DNA from: Borrelia anserina Es
Lineage (GTDB): Bacteria; Spirochaetota; Spirochaetia; Borreliales; Borreliaceae
Assembly (NCBI RefSeq): GCF_001936255.1
Contig: NZ_CP013704.1
Span: forward strand, 744,001 to 808,000
Direction: 5' to 3'
Length of the DNA stretch: 64,000 nt
In this document: positions 17,312 through 26,180 of the stretch, one piece after another
Numbering within the stretch: the stretch's first letter is position 1
Layout: each line of letters begins with the position of its first letter
Made by a program: the position numbers and the translations under genes
Notes under the pieces: model-generated
What the model was told of the DNA's origin: nothing
Database searches by the model: none
The model's input: the letters and a program-made list of their open reading frames with translations, nothing else

Positions 17312-18643
17312 TTATTTTGCTGCATTGCCTACAATATTTAATGCATCCCAGGTTTTAGAGAATGGTGGGGAGTATGCAAAATCCATCATTCCAAGTTCAT
17401 TTGTTGTGAGTCTTGAGTAAATAGCAAGGGATAATGCGTGCATTCTTATCGCAGCTCCATTCTTGCCAACTATTTGTGCCCCAATTATTTCTTTTGTTGA
17501 TTCATTGTATATCAATTTAATATATAAATCTTCTTGATTTGGATAATAATTTGTATGGTTTTTATCTTTTATGAATACTGTTTTATATTTAATTCCAAGC
17601 CTTAAGGCGGTTTGTTCTGTAAGACCGGCTCTGGCTGCTTCAAGAGACAGTACTTTAATTGATGCAGATCCTAGTGTTCCTTTAAAAGAAACGCGTCTTC
17701 CTGCCAGATTTTCACCGATTACCTTTCCTAGTTTATTAGCTGTTGTTGCAAGAGGGATATAATCATTTTGTTTACTTACAATATTATAAATTGTAGCGCA
17801 GTCACCTGCAGAGAAGATGTTTTTTATATTGGTCTCGCCATATTCATTAACAATTATTGCGCCATTTTTTAAGGTTTTAAGTTGTCCTTCTAAAAATTCA
17901 GTGGCAGGTTTTATTCCCGTAGAAAGGATTACGAGATCTGCCTTGTATTCAGATTTATTTGTAACTATTCCTTCGACTTTTTTGTTTCCTATTAGGCTTT
18001 TTACAAATTCGTCTGTGTGTAGTAAAACATTGTTTTTTATTAATTCTTCTTCCATTATATCAGTGATTTCTTTGTCAAACGATCCAGTTAAGATTCGTTT
18101 ATCTAGTTGAATTATTCTTACATTTTTTTCTAAGGCTTTGGCAGCTTCTACCATTTCGATTCCAATATATCCAGCTCCAATTATTACTATATCTTTTATA
18201 TCTTTTTTCTTTAAAAGTTCTCGTATTTCCTTTCCATCTTTCATATTTCTTAGAGTATAAAAGTTTTTCAGTTTAATGTTGCTAATTGGAGGGATGATAG
18301 GGTTACCTCCTGTTGCGATCATTAGTTTATCATAATTATCATTGAATATCTGTTTTGTTTGAAGATCCTTTACTTTAAGGGTATTATTTTTTGTATCTAC
18401 TTTGATTACTTCATGTTCAGTAAGTATTGATATTCCATTTTGTGCGAATTCATCAGGAGTTCTAGCTATCATTTTGTTAGGTTCATCAAAGAATCCTCCA
18501 ATGAAATATGGTAGCCCACAAGCTCCGAAAGATGTAATATCTGTCTTCTCATAAATGGTGATGTTTAACTCTTTATTTATTCGTTTTGCTTTTGCAGCGG
18601 CACTGGTACCTGCAGCGGTTCCTCCAATAATTATTATTTTCAT
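17312..18643 (-). CDS. cdr: CoA-disulfide reductase / NADH oxidase family flavoprotein
   Basis: The 443-residue pyridine nucleotide-disulfide oxidoreductase has an FAD-binding IIIIGGTAAGTSAAAKA motif at the N-terminus, a single redox cysteine Cys42 in SFGACGLPY, and a second dinucleotide motif IVIIGAGYIGIE. The FAD ribityl motif is FSAGDCA. Cys42 with SFxxCGxPY is diagnostic of the CoA-disulfide reductase/Nox/Npr group. In Borrelia the orthologue is known as CoADR, which keeps coenzyme A reduced in a cell that lacks glutathione. The gene lies 9 bases downstream of a cystine-type symporter on the same strand. Confidence 0.92.
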   Translation of the reverse strand: MKIIIIGGTAAGTSAAAKAKRINKELNITIYEKTDITSFGACGLPYFIGGFFDEPNKMIARTPDEFAQNGISILTEHEVIKVDTKNNTLKVKDLQTKQIFNDNYDKLMIATGGNPIIPPISNIKLKNFYTLRNMKDGKEIRELLKKKDIKDIVIIGAGYIGIEMVEAAKALEKNVRIIQLDKRILTGSFDKEITDIMEEELIKNNVLLHTDEFVKSLIGNKKVEGIVTNKSEYKADLVILSTGIKPATEFLEGQLKTLKNGAIIVNEYGETNIKNIFSAGDCATIYNIVSKQNDYIPLATTANKLGKVIGENLAGRRVSFKGTLGSASIKVLSLEAARAGLTEQTALRLGIKYKTVFIKDKNHTNYYPNQEDLYIKLIYNESTKEIIGAQIVGKNGAAIRMHALSLAIYSRLTTNELGMMDFAYSPPFSKTWDALNIVGNAAK

Positions 18644-18652
18644 AAAAATTCC

Positions 18653-20041
18653 TTATTTTTCTATTTCATTTTGATTGTTATAAATATTGATGTTTAATTG
18701 ATTAAGGTTTTTGGCTGTTATTACTCCTGCAACCATTGAATCGCTGACATTAACAGATGTTCTGCCCATGTCAATTAAGGGTTCGATAGATATTAATAGG
18801 CCAACAAGCTCAACGGGTAGGTTCATTGATGATAAAACCATTAAGGATGTTATTGTTGCGCCTCCTCCAGCTCCGGCTGCTCCAAATGAGGCTATTATTA
18901 TTATTCCTATAAGTTGGAGTAAGAATAAAGGATCTGTTGGGTTTATTCCTTGGGTAGGAGCAATCATGATTGCTAGCATGGCAGGATGTAGCGCTGCACA
19001 ACCGTTTTGCCCAATGGATGATCCAAATGCACTTGCAAGATTTGCAATTCCCTCACTGACTCCTAGTTGTTTAGTTTGTACTTCTATATTAATGGGTATT
19101 GTTGCTGCGCTAGAACGAGATATGAATGCAAATGTTAATACTGGCCATGCTTTTTTGATGAAGATAATTGGATTTAATCTGTTGAGTGCAATTAGTGTCA
19201 TGTGCATTAAAAGTGTAATGCTAATAGCAACATAAGAAGCAAGTGCGAATTTCCCAAGTTTCATGATGCTTGAAATATCGTTTGTTGCTGATATTTTTGT
19301 GATCATTGCTAGTATGGCATAAGGTGTTGACTTTAAAATTAAAGCTATCATTCCTGAGGTTAAATCTTGCGCTGTGGATATTATTTGTTTGAAAAATTCT
19401 ATTGATTCTGGTTTTTTCTTTGCAACCCTAAGAGCAACGATTCCTACTAAGGCAGCAAATATTACTATTCCAATTGTTGAATTTGGTCTTATGCCTGCCA
19501 TATCTGCAAATATATTTTCGGGGATGAGTTCTGATAATTTTTGTGTAATTGGGGTTTCTTGTAGGCTTTCAAGTTTTTGATTTAGTTTTTTGCCTTGTAT
19601 AATTTCATCTATTCCAGATTGGAGTCCTTCTGCTGTTAACTTAAAGAAGAGAGATGTGCAAACTCCAATTATTGCAGCAATTCCTGCTGTAAATATAAGT
19701 ATGAAGATTACCGATAAGCTCATTTTCCAAATATCTTTATTATTTGTTAGTTTTACTATAGCAGATGTTATTGAAACTAGTATGAGTGGTATTACCAGCA
19801 TTTTAATAAGTCTTATATATCCTATGCCTAAGATATTAATCCATTTAATAGTTTCTTTTAATATTGTTGATTCTGATTCATAGCAGTATTTCATAGTCAT
19901 TCCAAAGACTATTCCTAATACTAAGGCTATAATTAGTCTTTTTGTAAATGAGACGTGTTTTTTGTGTAGGAAGTATAAAAATCCTATTAATGTAAGCATG
20001 ATTGTAATATTTATTAATATGTATATTATCGTTGTATGCAT
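18653..20041 (-). CDS. Dicarboxylate/amino acid:cation symporter, TcyP (cystine)-like
   Basis: The 462-residue DAACS-family carrier has about eight membrane helices and two hairpin loops. Hairpin 1 carries SRSSAATIP (308-316). The conserved NMDGT of glutamate carriers is replaced by GQNGCA (344-349), followed by HPAMLAIMIAP. That GQNGCA form is what I know from the TcyP/YdjN L-cystine carriers, so a cystine importer is more likely than the glutamate transporter (GltP) label often given. The ATG follows a GAGG. The downstream gene is CoA-disulfide reductase, which supports a thiol-supply role by inference. Confidence 0.85.
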   Translation of the reverse strand: MHTTIIYILINITIMLTLIGFLYFLHKKHVSFTKRLIIALVLGIVFGMTMKYCYESESTILKETIKWINILGIGYIRLIKMLVIPLILVSITSAIVKLTNNKDIWKMSLSVIFILIFTAGIAAIIGVCTSLFFKLTAEGLQSGIDEIIQGKKLNQKLESLQETPITQKLSELIPENIFADMAGIRPNSTIGIVIFAALVGIVALRVAKKKPESIEFFKQIISTAQDLTSGMIALILKSTPYAILAMITKISATNDISSIMKLGKFALASYVAISITLLMHMTLIALNRLNPIIFIKKAWPVLTFAFISRSSAATIPINIEVQTKQLGVSEGIANLASAFGSSIGQNGCAALHPAMLAIMIAPTQGINPTDPLFLLQLIGIIIIASFGAAGAGGGATITSLMVLSSMNLPVELVGLLISIEPLIDMGRTSVNVSDSMVAGVITAKNLNQLNINIYNNQNEIEK

Positions 20042-20131
20042 TTTTTACCTCTTTTTTATTAGTAGCATTAATATATTGTGTGTAATTTTTATCATGTGCA
20101 GTCCTTATGATTTAGCCATATTACTTTTTTA

Positions 20132-21709
20132 TTATTGAAGTACTTTAGTGTAAGATTTTATTATTTCATCTTTTAAGTTATTGTTTTTTAAAATTTTAGT
20201 TGAGATGACTTTACCAAGTTGAACTCCCTCTTGGTCGAATGAGTTTATATTTAGTAAAAATCCTTCAAACATTACCTTATTTTCATAGTGAGATAGTATT
20301 GCACCTACTGTATAAGGTGTAAGTTCTTTTGAGTATATTAATGCAGAAGGTCTCTCGCCTTCAAAATTTTTGTTTTTGTTTGTATCTTTTTTTCCGAAAG
20401 AAAAGGCAATTATTTGAGCTATTAAATTTGCTTTTAACTTATCATTGTTTGATGTTTCTTCTACAATGATATCTTGCTTTAGTTGAGATTCACTAAAACT
20501 TATTAAATCCATTGGTACTATCTCAGTTCCTTGGTGAAGCATTTGGAAGAATGAATGTTGGACATCTGTTCCGATACCTCCCCAAATGATTCTTACTGTT
20601 TTATAATCAATTTTTTCTCCGAATCTGTTTACACTTTTCCCGTTGCTTTCCATTTCAAGTTGTTGCAGATGAAGATAAAAGTTTTCCATTGCTTTTGAAT
20701 ATGCGATAATACAGTTGCTGCTGTAATTTAGGATATTACTTTCATATATGCTAATTAGTGCTGCTAAAAGAGGAGCATTTTCTCTTACATTTTTGTTTAG
20801 TGCTTTTTTATCAACTTCATGGGCCCCTTTTAATATTTCTTTTGTAATATTTTCTGTAAAGCAAAGGGTAATTAGTGTAAGACCAACAGCTGATGTTGGT
20901 GAGAATCTTCCACCAATTGAATCGTGCATAAAAAAGTATTCAAGATATTCTTTCTCAAGTGCTAGTGTACTTCCTTTTGAGGTGATGATTATAATTTGTT
21001 TTTGGTATTCTTTGATTCCATTATCTTTTAATTTTTTGATTAAAAATTGCATATTAGATGCTGTTTCTAATGTAGTTCCGCTTTTTGATACTATGATAAA
21101 TAGGGTTTCTTGAAGTTCAATTTCGCTTAAAACTTCTTCTGCTTCGTCTGGGTCAACATTTGAAATAAAGTAGGCTTTCATCAGATGTAAATTTTTATGC
21201 TTAGCATAGTTTTTGATTGCAGTATATAGTGCTTTTGGACCAAGACTTGAACCGCCAATTCCAATTTGTACTACATTTTTAAAGACCTTGTCATTTGTGC
21301 TCTTAATTGATCCGTTTTGAACTTGTTTTGCAAATTCAAAAATTCTTTTAAGTTCTCTTTCAAAGAATTCTCTCATATTTTCATTGTTCTCTATAACTTT
21401 TATACCAAGTTGCCCTCTTGTCAAATGGTGCAAAACTTTTCTATTTTCGCTGATATTAATATGTTGGCCGTTAATGATTTCTTTATATTTTTTTATTAGA
21501 TTTGCTTCATCACTTAAGCTTTGAAATATTTTTAGGTGATTCTCGTTGATTTGTTTTGTAGCATAGTTATAATGTACATGATGTCCTTCTATTTTAATGT
21601 CGTATGCTTTTATTCGTTTCTCATCTAAAGTGTTCTTTAGTGTTTCGGGATTGGTTTGCTTTAATTCCTGAAAACTTTTAAGTTTATTAAGATTTATGTA
21701 ATTAAGCAT
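20132..21709 (-). CDS. pgi: Glucose-6-phosphate isomerase
   Basis: This glycolytic enzyme interconverts glucose 6-phosphate and fructose 6-phosphate. The 525-residue length is normal. Signatures include VQIGIGGSSLGPKALY (phosphate-binding), the SKSGTTLETASNM loop, GGRFSPTSAVG, and MESNGKSVNRFG near the catalytic glutamate. The C-terminal NSFDQEGVQLGK contains the catalytic lysine region. A GGAGG lies 9-13 bases before the ATG. It is the last gene of a minus-strand run after the PBP and ParB-like genes and is 28 bases from the latter. Confidence 0.96.
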   Translation of the reverse strand: MLNYINLNKLKSFQELKQTNPETLKNTLDEKRIKAYDIKIEGHHVHYNYATKQINENHLKIFQSLSDEANLIKKYKEIINGQHINISENRKVLHHLTRGQLGIKVIENNENMREFFERELKRIFEFAKQVQNGSIKSTNDKVFKNVVQIGIGGSSLGPKALYTAIKNYAKHKNLHLMKAYFISNVDPDEAEEVLSEIELQETLFIIVSKSGTTLETASNMQFLIKKLKDNGIKEYQKQIIIITSKGSTLALEKEYLEYFFMHDSIGGRFSPTSAVGLTLITLCFTENITKEILKGAHEVDKKALNKNVRENAPLLAALISIYESNILNYSSNCIIAYSKAMENFYLHLQQLEMESNGKSVNRFGEKIDYKTVRIIWGGIGTDVQHSFFQMLHQGTEIVPMDLISFSESQLKQDIIVEETSNNDKLKANLIAQIIAFSFGKKDTNKNKNFEGERPSALIYSKELTPYTVGAILSHYENKVMFEGFLLNINSFDQEGVQLGKVISTKILKNNNLKDEIIKSYTKVLQ

Positions 21710-21737
21710 GAAGTATCCTCCAATAGTTTTTGTGTAT

Positions 21738-22142
21738 TTAAATTTTATTTTGTTTTTTGTGTTTAAAGAATTTTTTTATTTTGAGTATAACAAGTTTTAT
21801 AAATCTTATTATTATGTTTTTTTCAGAATAATTTTTTAGTTGCTCTTCTCCTGTCTCTGCTTCACTTTTTGTAAATGATTTTCTGACATTATTCTCATCA
21901 AGTTCAATCTCAAGTAGAGTTTTTTTATCTTCTATGGGAATTACCTTAACATCGACTTCTTTATATCCAAGTTCTTTTAATACTTGATACCTTCTAAAGC
22001 CTGCTATTAGATTTTTGTCTTTATCTATTATTATTGGATAGATTAAACCATGTTTTTTTATGCTTTCTTTAAGAGTTGTGGTATCTCCTATATTTTGTCT
22101 GATTCGTCTTTTAATTTTTATTTGTTCTAAGTCTATTAACAT
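21738..22142 (-). CDS. Stand-alone ParB N-terminal-domain protein
   Basis: The protein has only 134 residues. Residues 1-90 are a ParB/Srx-type nucleotide-binding domain (IKKHGLIYPIIIDKD, then the ParB box core NLIAGFRRYQVLKELGY, with GFRR in place of the usual GHRR). The DNA-binding helix-turn-helix and dimerisation domains of true ParB/Spo0J are absent. The C-terminus instead is a hydrophobic-basic stretch (IIIRFIKLVILKIKKFFK) that could be an amphipathic membrane-binding helix. It starts 5 bases after the PBP stop and precedes pgi. It is unlikely to be the chromosome partition protein on its own. Its function is unknown. Confidence 0.75.
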   Translation of the reverse strand: MLIDLEQIKIKRRIRQNIGDTTTLKESIKKHGLIYPIIIDKDKNLIAGFRRYQVLKELGYKEVDVKVIPIEDKKTLLEIELDENNVRKSFTKSEAETGEEQLKNYSEKNIIIRFIKLVILKIKKFFKHKKQNKI

Positions 22143-22147
22143 TTTTA

Positions 22148-24919
22148 TTAATCCAATTGAATATTTTCTCCATTAACATCTTTGTGTTTATTGTTATCAA
22201 TAAAGGGGTTTTCTTTGATTTCTATATTATCTTTAGATTCATTTTCCTCAGTTTTTGTATCATTTTCTTGATCTGTTTTGTTTGTGTCAGTATTATATAC
22301 ATTTTTAGTGTTATTATCTGTTTTTTGCTCGTCTGCTCTTGTATCATTGGTATTATTGTCTATTTTTGTATCTGGCATATCATGGTTCATGTTTTCATTT
22401 TTTAAGCTACTATCTAAACTCTTATTGTTCGTTTCACGAGTATCATTTTCAGGTTCTGTTTTATTTTCTGTTTCATTTAATTGATTAAAATCATCCATCA
22501 AATATTCAAATTCATTAGTTTCAATGTTTAGTTCATCATTGTCATCGATTGTATCGATTCCATAAACATTAAATTCCATTTTGTTTAAAAATTCAGACTT
22601 GTTTTCATAGTATTTTGACTTTTCAATCGGTTCAGTTCCTGAGATAAATATTTCATTTATTATTGTTTCATTAGGTACTCCTTCTGGTAATAATCCTGTT
22701 TCTGATTGTACTTCTACATTGACTATTCCTTTAGGTTTTATAAAAACTTTTTTAGGTAAGTTCTTGTGGTATTCTGCCATAAACTTGCCCCAACTAGGAC
22801 CAGCAAGGCTTGTTCCTGTTCCAGCAGTTCCTAATGAATATCCCTTTTTATCAAAACCAACCCACATAGCCGTTGTTATGTAGGGTGAATATCCTATTGC
22901 CCATCCGTCTGCCCAGTTTTGGGTGGTTCCTGATTTTCCTGCAATGTCAGATTTGAAGTCTTTAAGATTTGTATATCTTTGATTTGATAAAGTTCCGTAT
23001 TGGATTGTTGATTTCATCATGTCTGTCATAATATAGGCAGTTTGAGGAGATACTATTTGTGCATTAGTCCCTTTATTTTTGATTGCTGTTAATATTTCAG
23101 ATTCTACGTTTGCTATTACTTTTCCGTTTCTATCTTCAATATATCTAATTCCATATGGTTCTACTTCTTTGCCATTATTCCCCAAAATTGCAAATGCTCT
23201 TGCCATTTGTATTGGGGATGTTGATATGATGCCAAGTGCAAGAGGATATACTTTAGGGAATGTTTTGTTGATTTCATTTTGATCTTTGATTCCTAATAAT
23301 TTAGCAGAATATTTAATTGCGTTTTCAAATCCTAGTATATCTAATATTCTAAGAGCGGGAATATTTAGGGATAAAGCTAGTACTTTACGTGTTAATATAT
23401 TTCCTCTCCATTTTCCTCCGTAGTTTTCAGGAGCATAAACTTCTCCATCTTGATTTAAGAAAGCTACTGGAGAATCTGAAAACATTGTTGCAGCTGTGAT
23501 TTTTTTTAAGTCAATAGCTGCTGAAAAGTATAGGGCTTTAAATGCACTTCCAGGTTGTATTTTTGCTTGGGTTGCTCTATTAAATTCGCTTCCCTTTCTA
23601 TATCCACTTCCTCCAACCATTGCTTTTATCGCTCCTGTTGTAGTATCTATTGCTATGAATGCGCCTTCTGGTTGTACAGTTAAGTTTGGATTTGTTTTAT
23701 TGTTTATTGTGTATTCTCTTGTTGCTTTGTCTATTTTATCAATGCCTAATATTGCTGCAAAGCTTGCAATTAAATCAATATTGTCTTCATAGAATTTTTT
23801 TGTTCTTAATTTTTTGTATTGCCTACCATTTATTCTAGTGCTTCTTATTCCAAGTAAATCAGCTATTGTATCAATTACGGGAACTATTTCTGAGTTAATT
23901 ATCAGTGTCTCAGATGATTTGGTAGAGTTATACATTTTTCTTGCTCTTGTAATCATTTCTTGTGTAACTTCATCTGCATACTTTTGTGCATCAAGGTCAA
24001 GTGTCGTGTATATTGAGTACCCGTCTTTGTATATATTGGTTCTGGCTGGAAGATGCTTAATGATTCTTTGTCTTATATATTCTGAGAAATAAGGTGCGTG
24101 ATCTTCTTTATCAGAGATAGCTGATGTGTCTGCCATGCGTGTCCAGTCATAGGTCCTCCAGTATTCATTAAATTCTGTCTCAGCTAATTGGGGACTGATA
24201 ATTCCATGAGATACTACTTGATTTAATACTGTTTTTTGTATTTTTTTAGCAAATTCTGGATTGTAAAATGGTGAGTAGAGTTTTGCGTTTGGTAATTGTA
24301 TAATCATTAAAACAGCTTCTGCCGTGTTAATATCTTTAACGCTTTTGTTGAAAAAGAATTTTGAGGCTGCTACTACTCCGTAATTTCCGTTTCCAAAATA
24401 GACTTTATTTAGATATTTTTCAAGTATTTCATATTTTGATAATTTTTTTTCAAGTTGTATAGCCCACCAAATCTCGTTTAGCTTTCTTAAGATTGATCGT
24501 CTTGCTTGATTGGTATAGAGAAGTTTTGCTAATTGTTGTGTTAAAGTACTTCCTCCTGAAAAGTATCTTCCAAGAATAATATTAAAAGCGGCTCTGAAAA
24601 TACCTATAAGTGAGAAGCCTCTGTGAAAGAAAAAGTTAAGATCTTCGCGTATTAGAAGTGTGCTTATTAAGTTATCAGGCATTTCTCTTAAAGAGAGTAG
24701 TTCTCTATTCTCATCGGATATAAATTGTGTTATTAGTCTTCCATTTGTATCAAAAAGTTTTGATGGTATGGCAGGGTTTACTTCGCCAAATTTTTTATCT
24801 CTTTGTATGTTTATAGTCTCAACTATGGCAATTGATAGTAAAATTATAGAGAAACTAATGGTGAAGTATGTTAAATAAATGAGTATCTTAGTTCTTGTTC
24901 TAAATTTAAGACTTTTCAA
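22148..24919 (-). CDS. ponA: Bifunctional penicillin-binding protein 1 (glycosyltransferase-transpeptidase)
   Basis: This class A PBP both polymerises and cross-links peptidoglycan. In the 923-residue protein a membrane anchor lies at about 12-32. The GT51 domain has the catalytic Glu92 in REDLNFFFHRG, then GGSTLTQQLAK and LEKKLSKYEILEKYLN. The transpeptidase has SAFK (Ser458, Lys461), SLN at 517-519 and KSGTT at 662-666. After about residue 795 the protein ends in a low-complexity tail rich in N, D, E, K and T. The start is a TTG at 24919 with AAGGG 7 bases upstream. It leads a minus-strand unit with the ParB-like gene and pgi. Confidence 0.94.
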   Translation of the reverse strand: MKSLKFRTRTKILIYLTYFTISFSIILLSIAIVETINIQRDKKFGEVNPAIPSKLFDTNGRLITQFISDENRELLSLREMPDNLISTLLIREDLNFFFHRGFSLIGIFRAAFNIILGRYFSGGSTLTQQLAKLLYTNQARRSILRKLNEIWWAIQLEKKLSKYEILEKYLNKVYFGNGNYGVVAASKFFFNKSVKDINTAEAVLMIIQLPNAKLYSPFYNPEFAKKIQKTVLNQVVSHGIISPQLAETEFNEYWRTYDWTRMADTSAISDKEDHAPYFSEYIRQRIIKHLPARTNIYKDGYSIYTTLDLDAQKYADEVTQEMITRARKMYNSTKSSETLIINSEIVPVIDTIADLLGIRSTRINGRQYKKLRTKKFYEDNIDLIASFAAILGIDKIDKATREYTINNKTNPNLTVQPEGAFIAIDTTTGAIKAMVGGSGYRKGSEFNRATQAKIQPGSAFKALYFSAAIDLKKITAATMFSDSPVAFLNQDGEVYAPENYGGKWRGNILTRKVLALSLNIPALRILDILGFENAIKYSAKLLGIKDQNEINKTFPKVYPLALGIISTSPIQMARAFAILGNNGKEVEPYGIRYIEDRNGKVIANVESEILTAIKNKGTNAQIVSPQTAYIMTDMMKSTIQYGTLSNQRYTNLKDFKSDIAGKSGTTQNWADGWAIGYSPYITTAMWVGFDKKGYSLGTAGTGTSLAGPSWGKFMAEYHKNLPKKVFIKPKGIVNVEVQSETGLLPEGVPNETIINEIFISGTEPIEKSKYYENKSEFLNKMEFNVYGIDTIDDNDELNIETNEFEYLMDDFNQLNETENKTEPENDTRETNNKSLDSSLKNENMNHDMPDTKIDNNTNDTRADEQKTDNNTKNVYNTDTNKTDQENDTKTEENESKDNIEIKENPFIDNNKHKDVNGENIQLD

Positions 24920-25387
24920 ATTATACCCTTTTAATATAATTATACTATATATTAATAAATATTATTTATAGAATTGACATTTTTCATGAGTTGTTATTAA
25001 TGTGAATATATTGTTATAATTTCTTTTCATATATGTTATGTATTCTGTAATTTAAGTTGGCAAGGATTTAGTATTAATTAAAATTAGGTCTGTTTTTTAT
25101 GGATATTATTTTTTGATTGGTAAGTGAGAATTATGTATGACCAGTTACTTTTAATTAATAATTGATCTTTTGGTTAAGCTTTTTTGTGGTTCTTGTTTAT
25201 ACAATTGATTCAATATTTTGATAGATGTTTATGTTTAATAAATTCTGCGCTATTGGTTGTATCTAATATTTTGGGATAGAATTATTTTAAAGTGTACTAT
25301 GCATAACTTGAGATTTTTGAATTTTATTGCTTTAGAGTTCCTGGATTTCATTTTTAACATTTTTGCTAGATTTCAAAGGAGAGGTTT
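24920..25387 (+). other. 468-base intergenic region between divergent PBP1 and plzA genes
   Basis: I see no gene or RNA in this stretch. It separates genes facing away from each other, so it should hold promoters for both. On the plus strand TTGTTA (24991-24996) and TATAAT (25015-25020) with an 18-base spacer form a reasonable promoter, but it would give a plzA leader of about 360 bases. A TTGACA at 24974-24979 has only a poor partner (TATTAA after 15 bases). The last 12 bases hold the plzA Shine-Dalgarno (AAAGGAGAGG). The stretch is unusually long for this compact region. Confidence 0.4.
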
Positions 25388-26173
25388 ATGTTTTTTTCTA
25401 GAAAAATAAAAGATTATGAAACTAAATATCGAGGTAAGGAAATTAAGATGAGCACTGAAATCAACAGTTTCCTTAATATTAAAAATTCTGTTGAACTGAG
25501 AGTTGGTACTTATGTATCACGAGGTGTAATTTATTCTATTTCTATGAATGCTATTAAGCTTATTTTGCAGGAAGATGAAATTTTGCCTGTTTTAGCACAA
25601 AATGGAAATTCAGGAAGTATTCAGCTTACGAACTTTGATAGTTCTGGGGATGATTCTTTTTTTATTCCCTCTTTGGTTGTTAAGTTAGTTAATACATCTT
25701 CTTGTTCTGTTCAAGACAAGGAATATAATTTACTTACTCTAGATTTTTTATCTCCTATTCCGGAAGAGTTTGCAGTTAAGATTGGCAAACTGCTTGATTT
25801 GAAACTTGGGCAGAATCAAAGAATTCATGAGCGTATTATTATTAGTAAAGATTCACTTAGAAAACTTAATATTGATTCTGATAAAGCTTTTGTTGAAGTT
25901 AAGGGTGTTAAGTATAAATGTTTGATTAAAGATCTATCTTATGGAGGTGCACTTTTAATATCCTATTTTGATTATGAGGTAATAGATGAAAGTAATATTG
26001 ATTTGACTTTAAGTTTTAATATTGCAGGCAAGGAAGTGTCTATTTTGGGTAAGACAAGAAATTTGAGTGTTATTCAAACTCCTAATGGTAAAGTTTTAGC
26101 TTTAGGTGTTGCATTCTGTGAAGAAAAGATTCCCCTTGACTATACTATGTTAATTCATGATTATTTTAATTAG
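25388..26173 (+). CDS. plzA: PilZ-domain cyclic-di-GMP receptor PlzA
   Basis: The 261-residue protein is the chromosomal c-di-GMP effector of Borrelia. The C-terminal PilZ domain has both binding motifs: RxxxR in NQRIHERI (about residues 141-145) and D/NxSxxG in DLSYGGA (about 180-186). The N-terminal half (residues 15-130) is the PilZN3-like domain of spirochaete PlzA. In Lyme disease spirochaetes PlzA links c-di-GMP to glycerol use, motility and virulence gene control; that is family knowledge. AAAGGAGAGG precedes the ATG. A TPR protein gene follows with 7 bases between stop and start. Confidence 0.93.
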   Translation: MFFSRKIKDYETKYRGKEIKMSTEINSFLNIKNSVELRVGTYVSRGVIYSISMNAIKLILQEDEILPVLAQNGNSGSIQLTNFDSSGDDSFFIPSLVVKLVNTSSCSVQDKEYNLLTLDFLSPIPEEFAVKIGKLLDLKLGQNQRIHERIIISKDSLRKLNIDSDKAFVEVKGVKYKCLIKDLSYGGALLISYFDYEVIDESNIDLTLSFNIAGKEVSILGKTRNLSVIQTPNGKVLALGVAFCEEKIPLDYTMLIHDYFN

Positions 26174-26180
26174 AGGATTT

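Noticed and set aside
18711-19235. 174-codon plus-strand frame
   Set aside because: It is antisense to the symporter gene, whose conserved hairpin motifs account for the sequence.
22157-22484. Two hydrophobic plus-strand frames
   Set aside because: They are the complement of the low-complexity acidic tail of PBP1, where antisense frames become hydrophobic by codon bias.
24974-24979. TTGACA upstream of plzA
   Set aside because: It has no acceptable -10 at 16-18 bases, so it is not called as a promoter.
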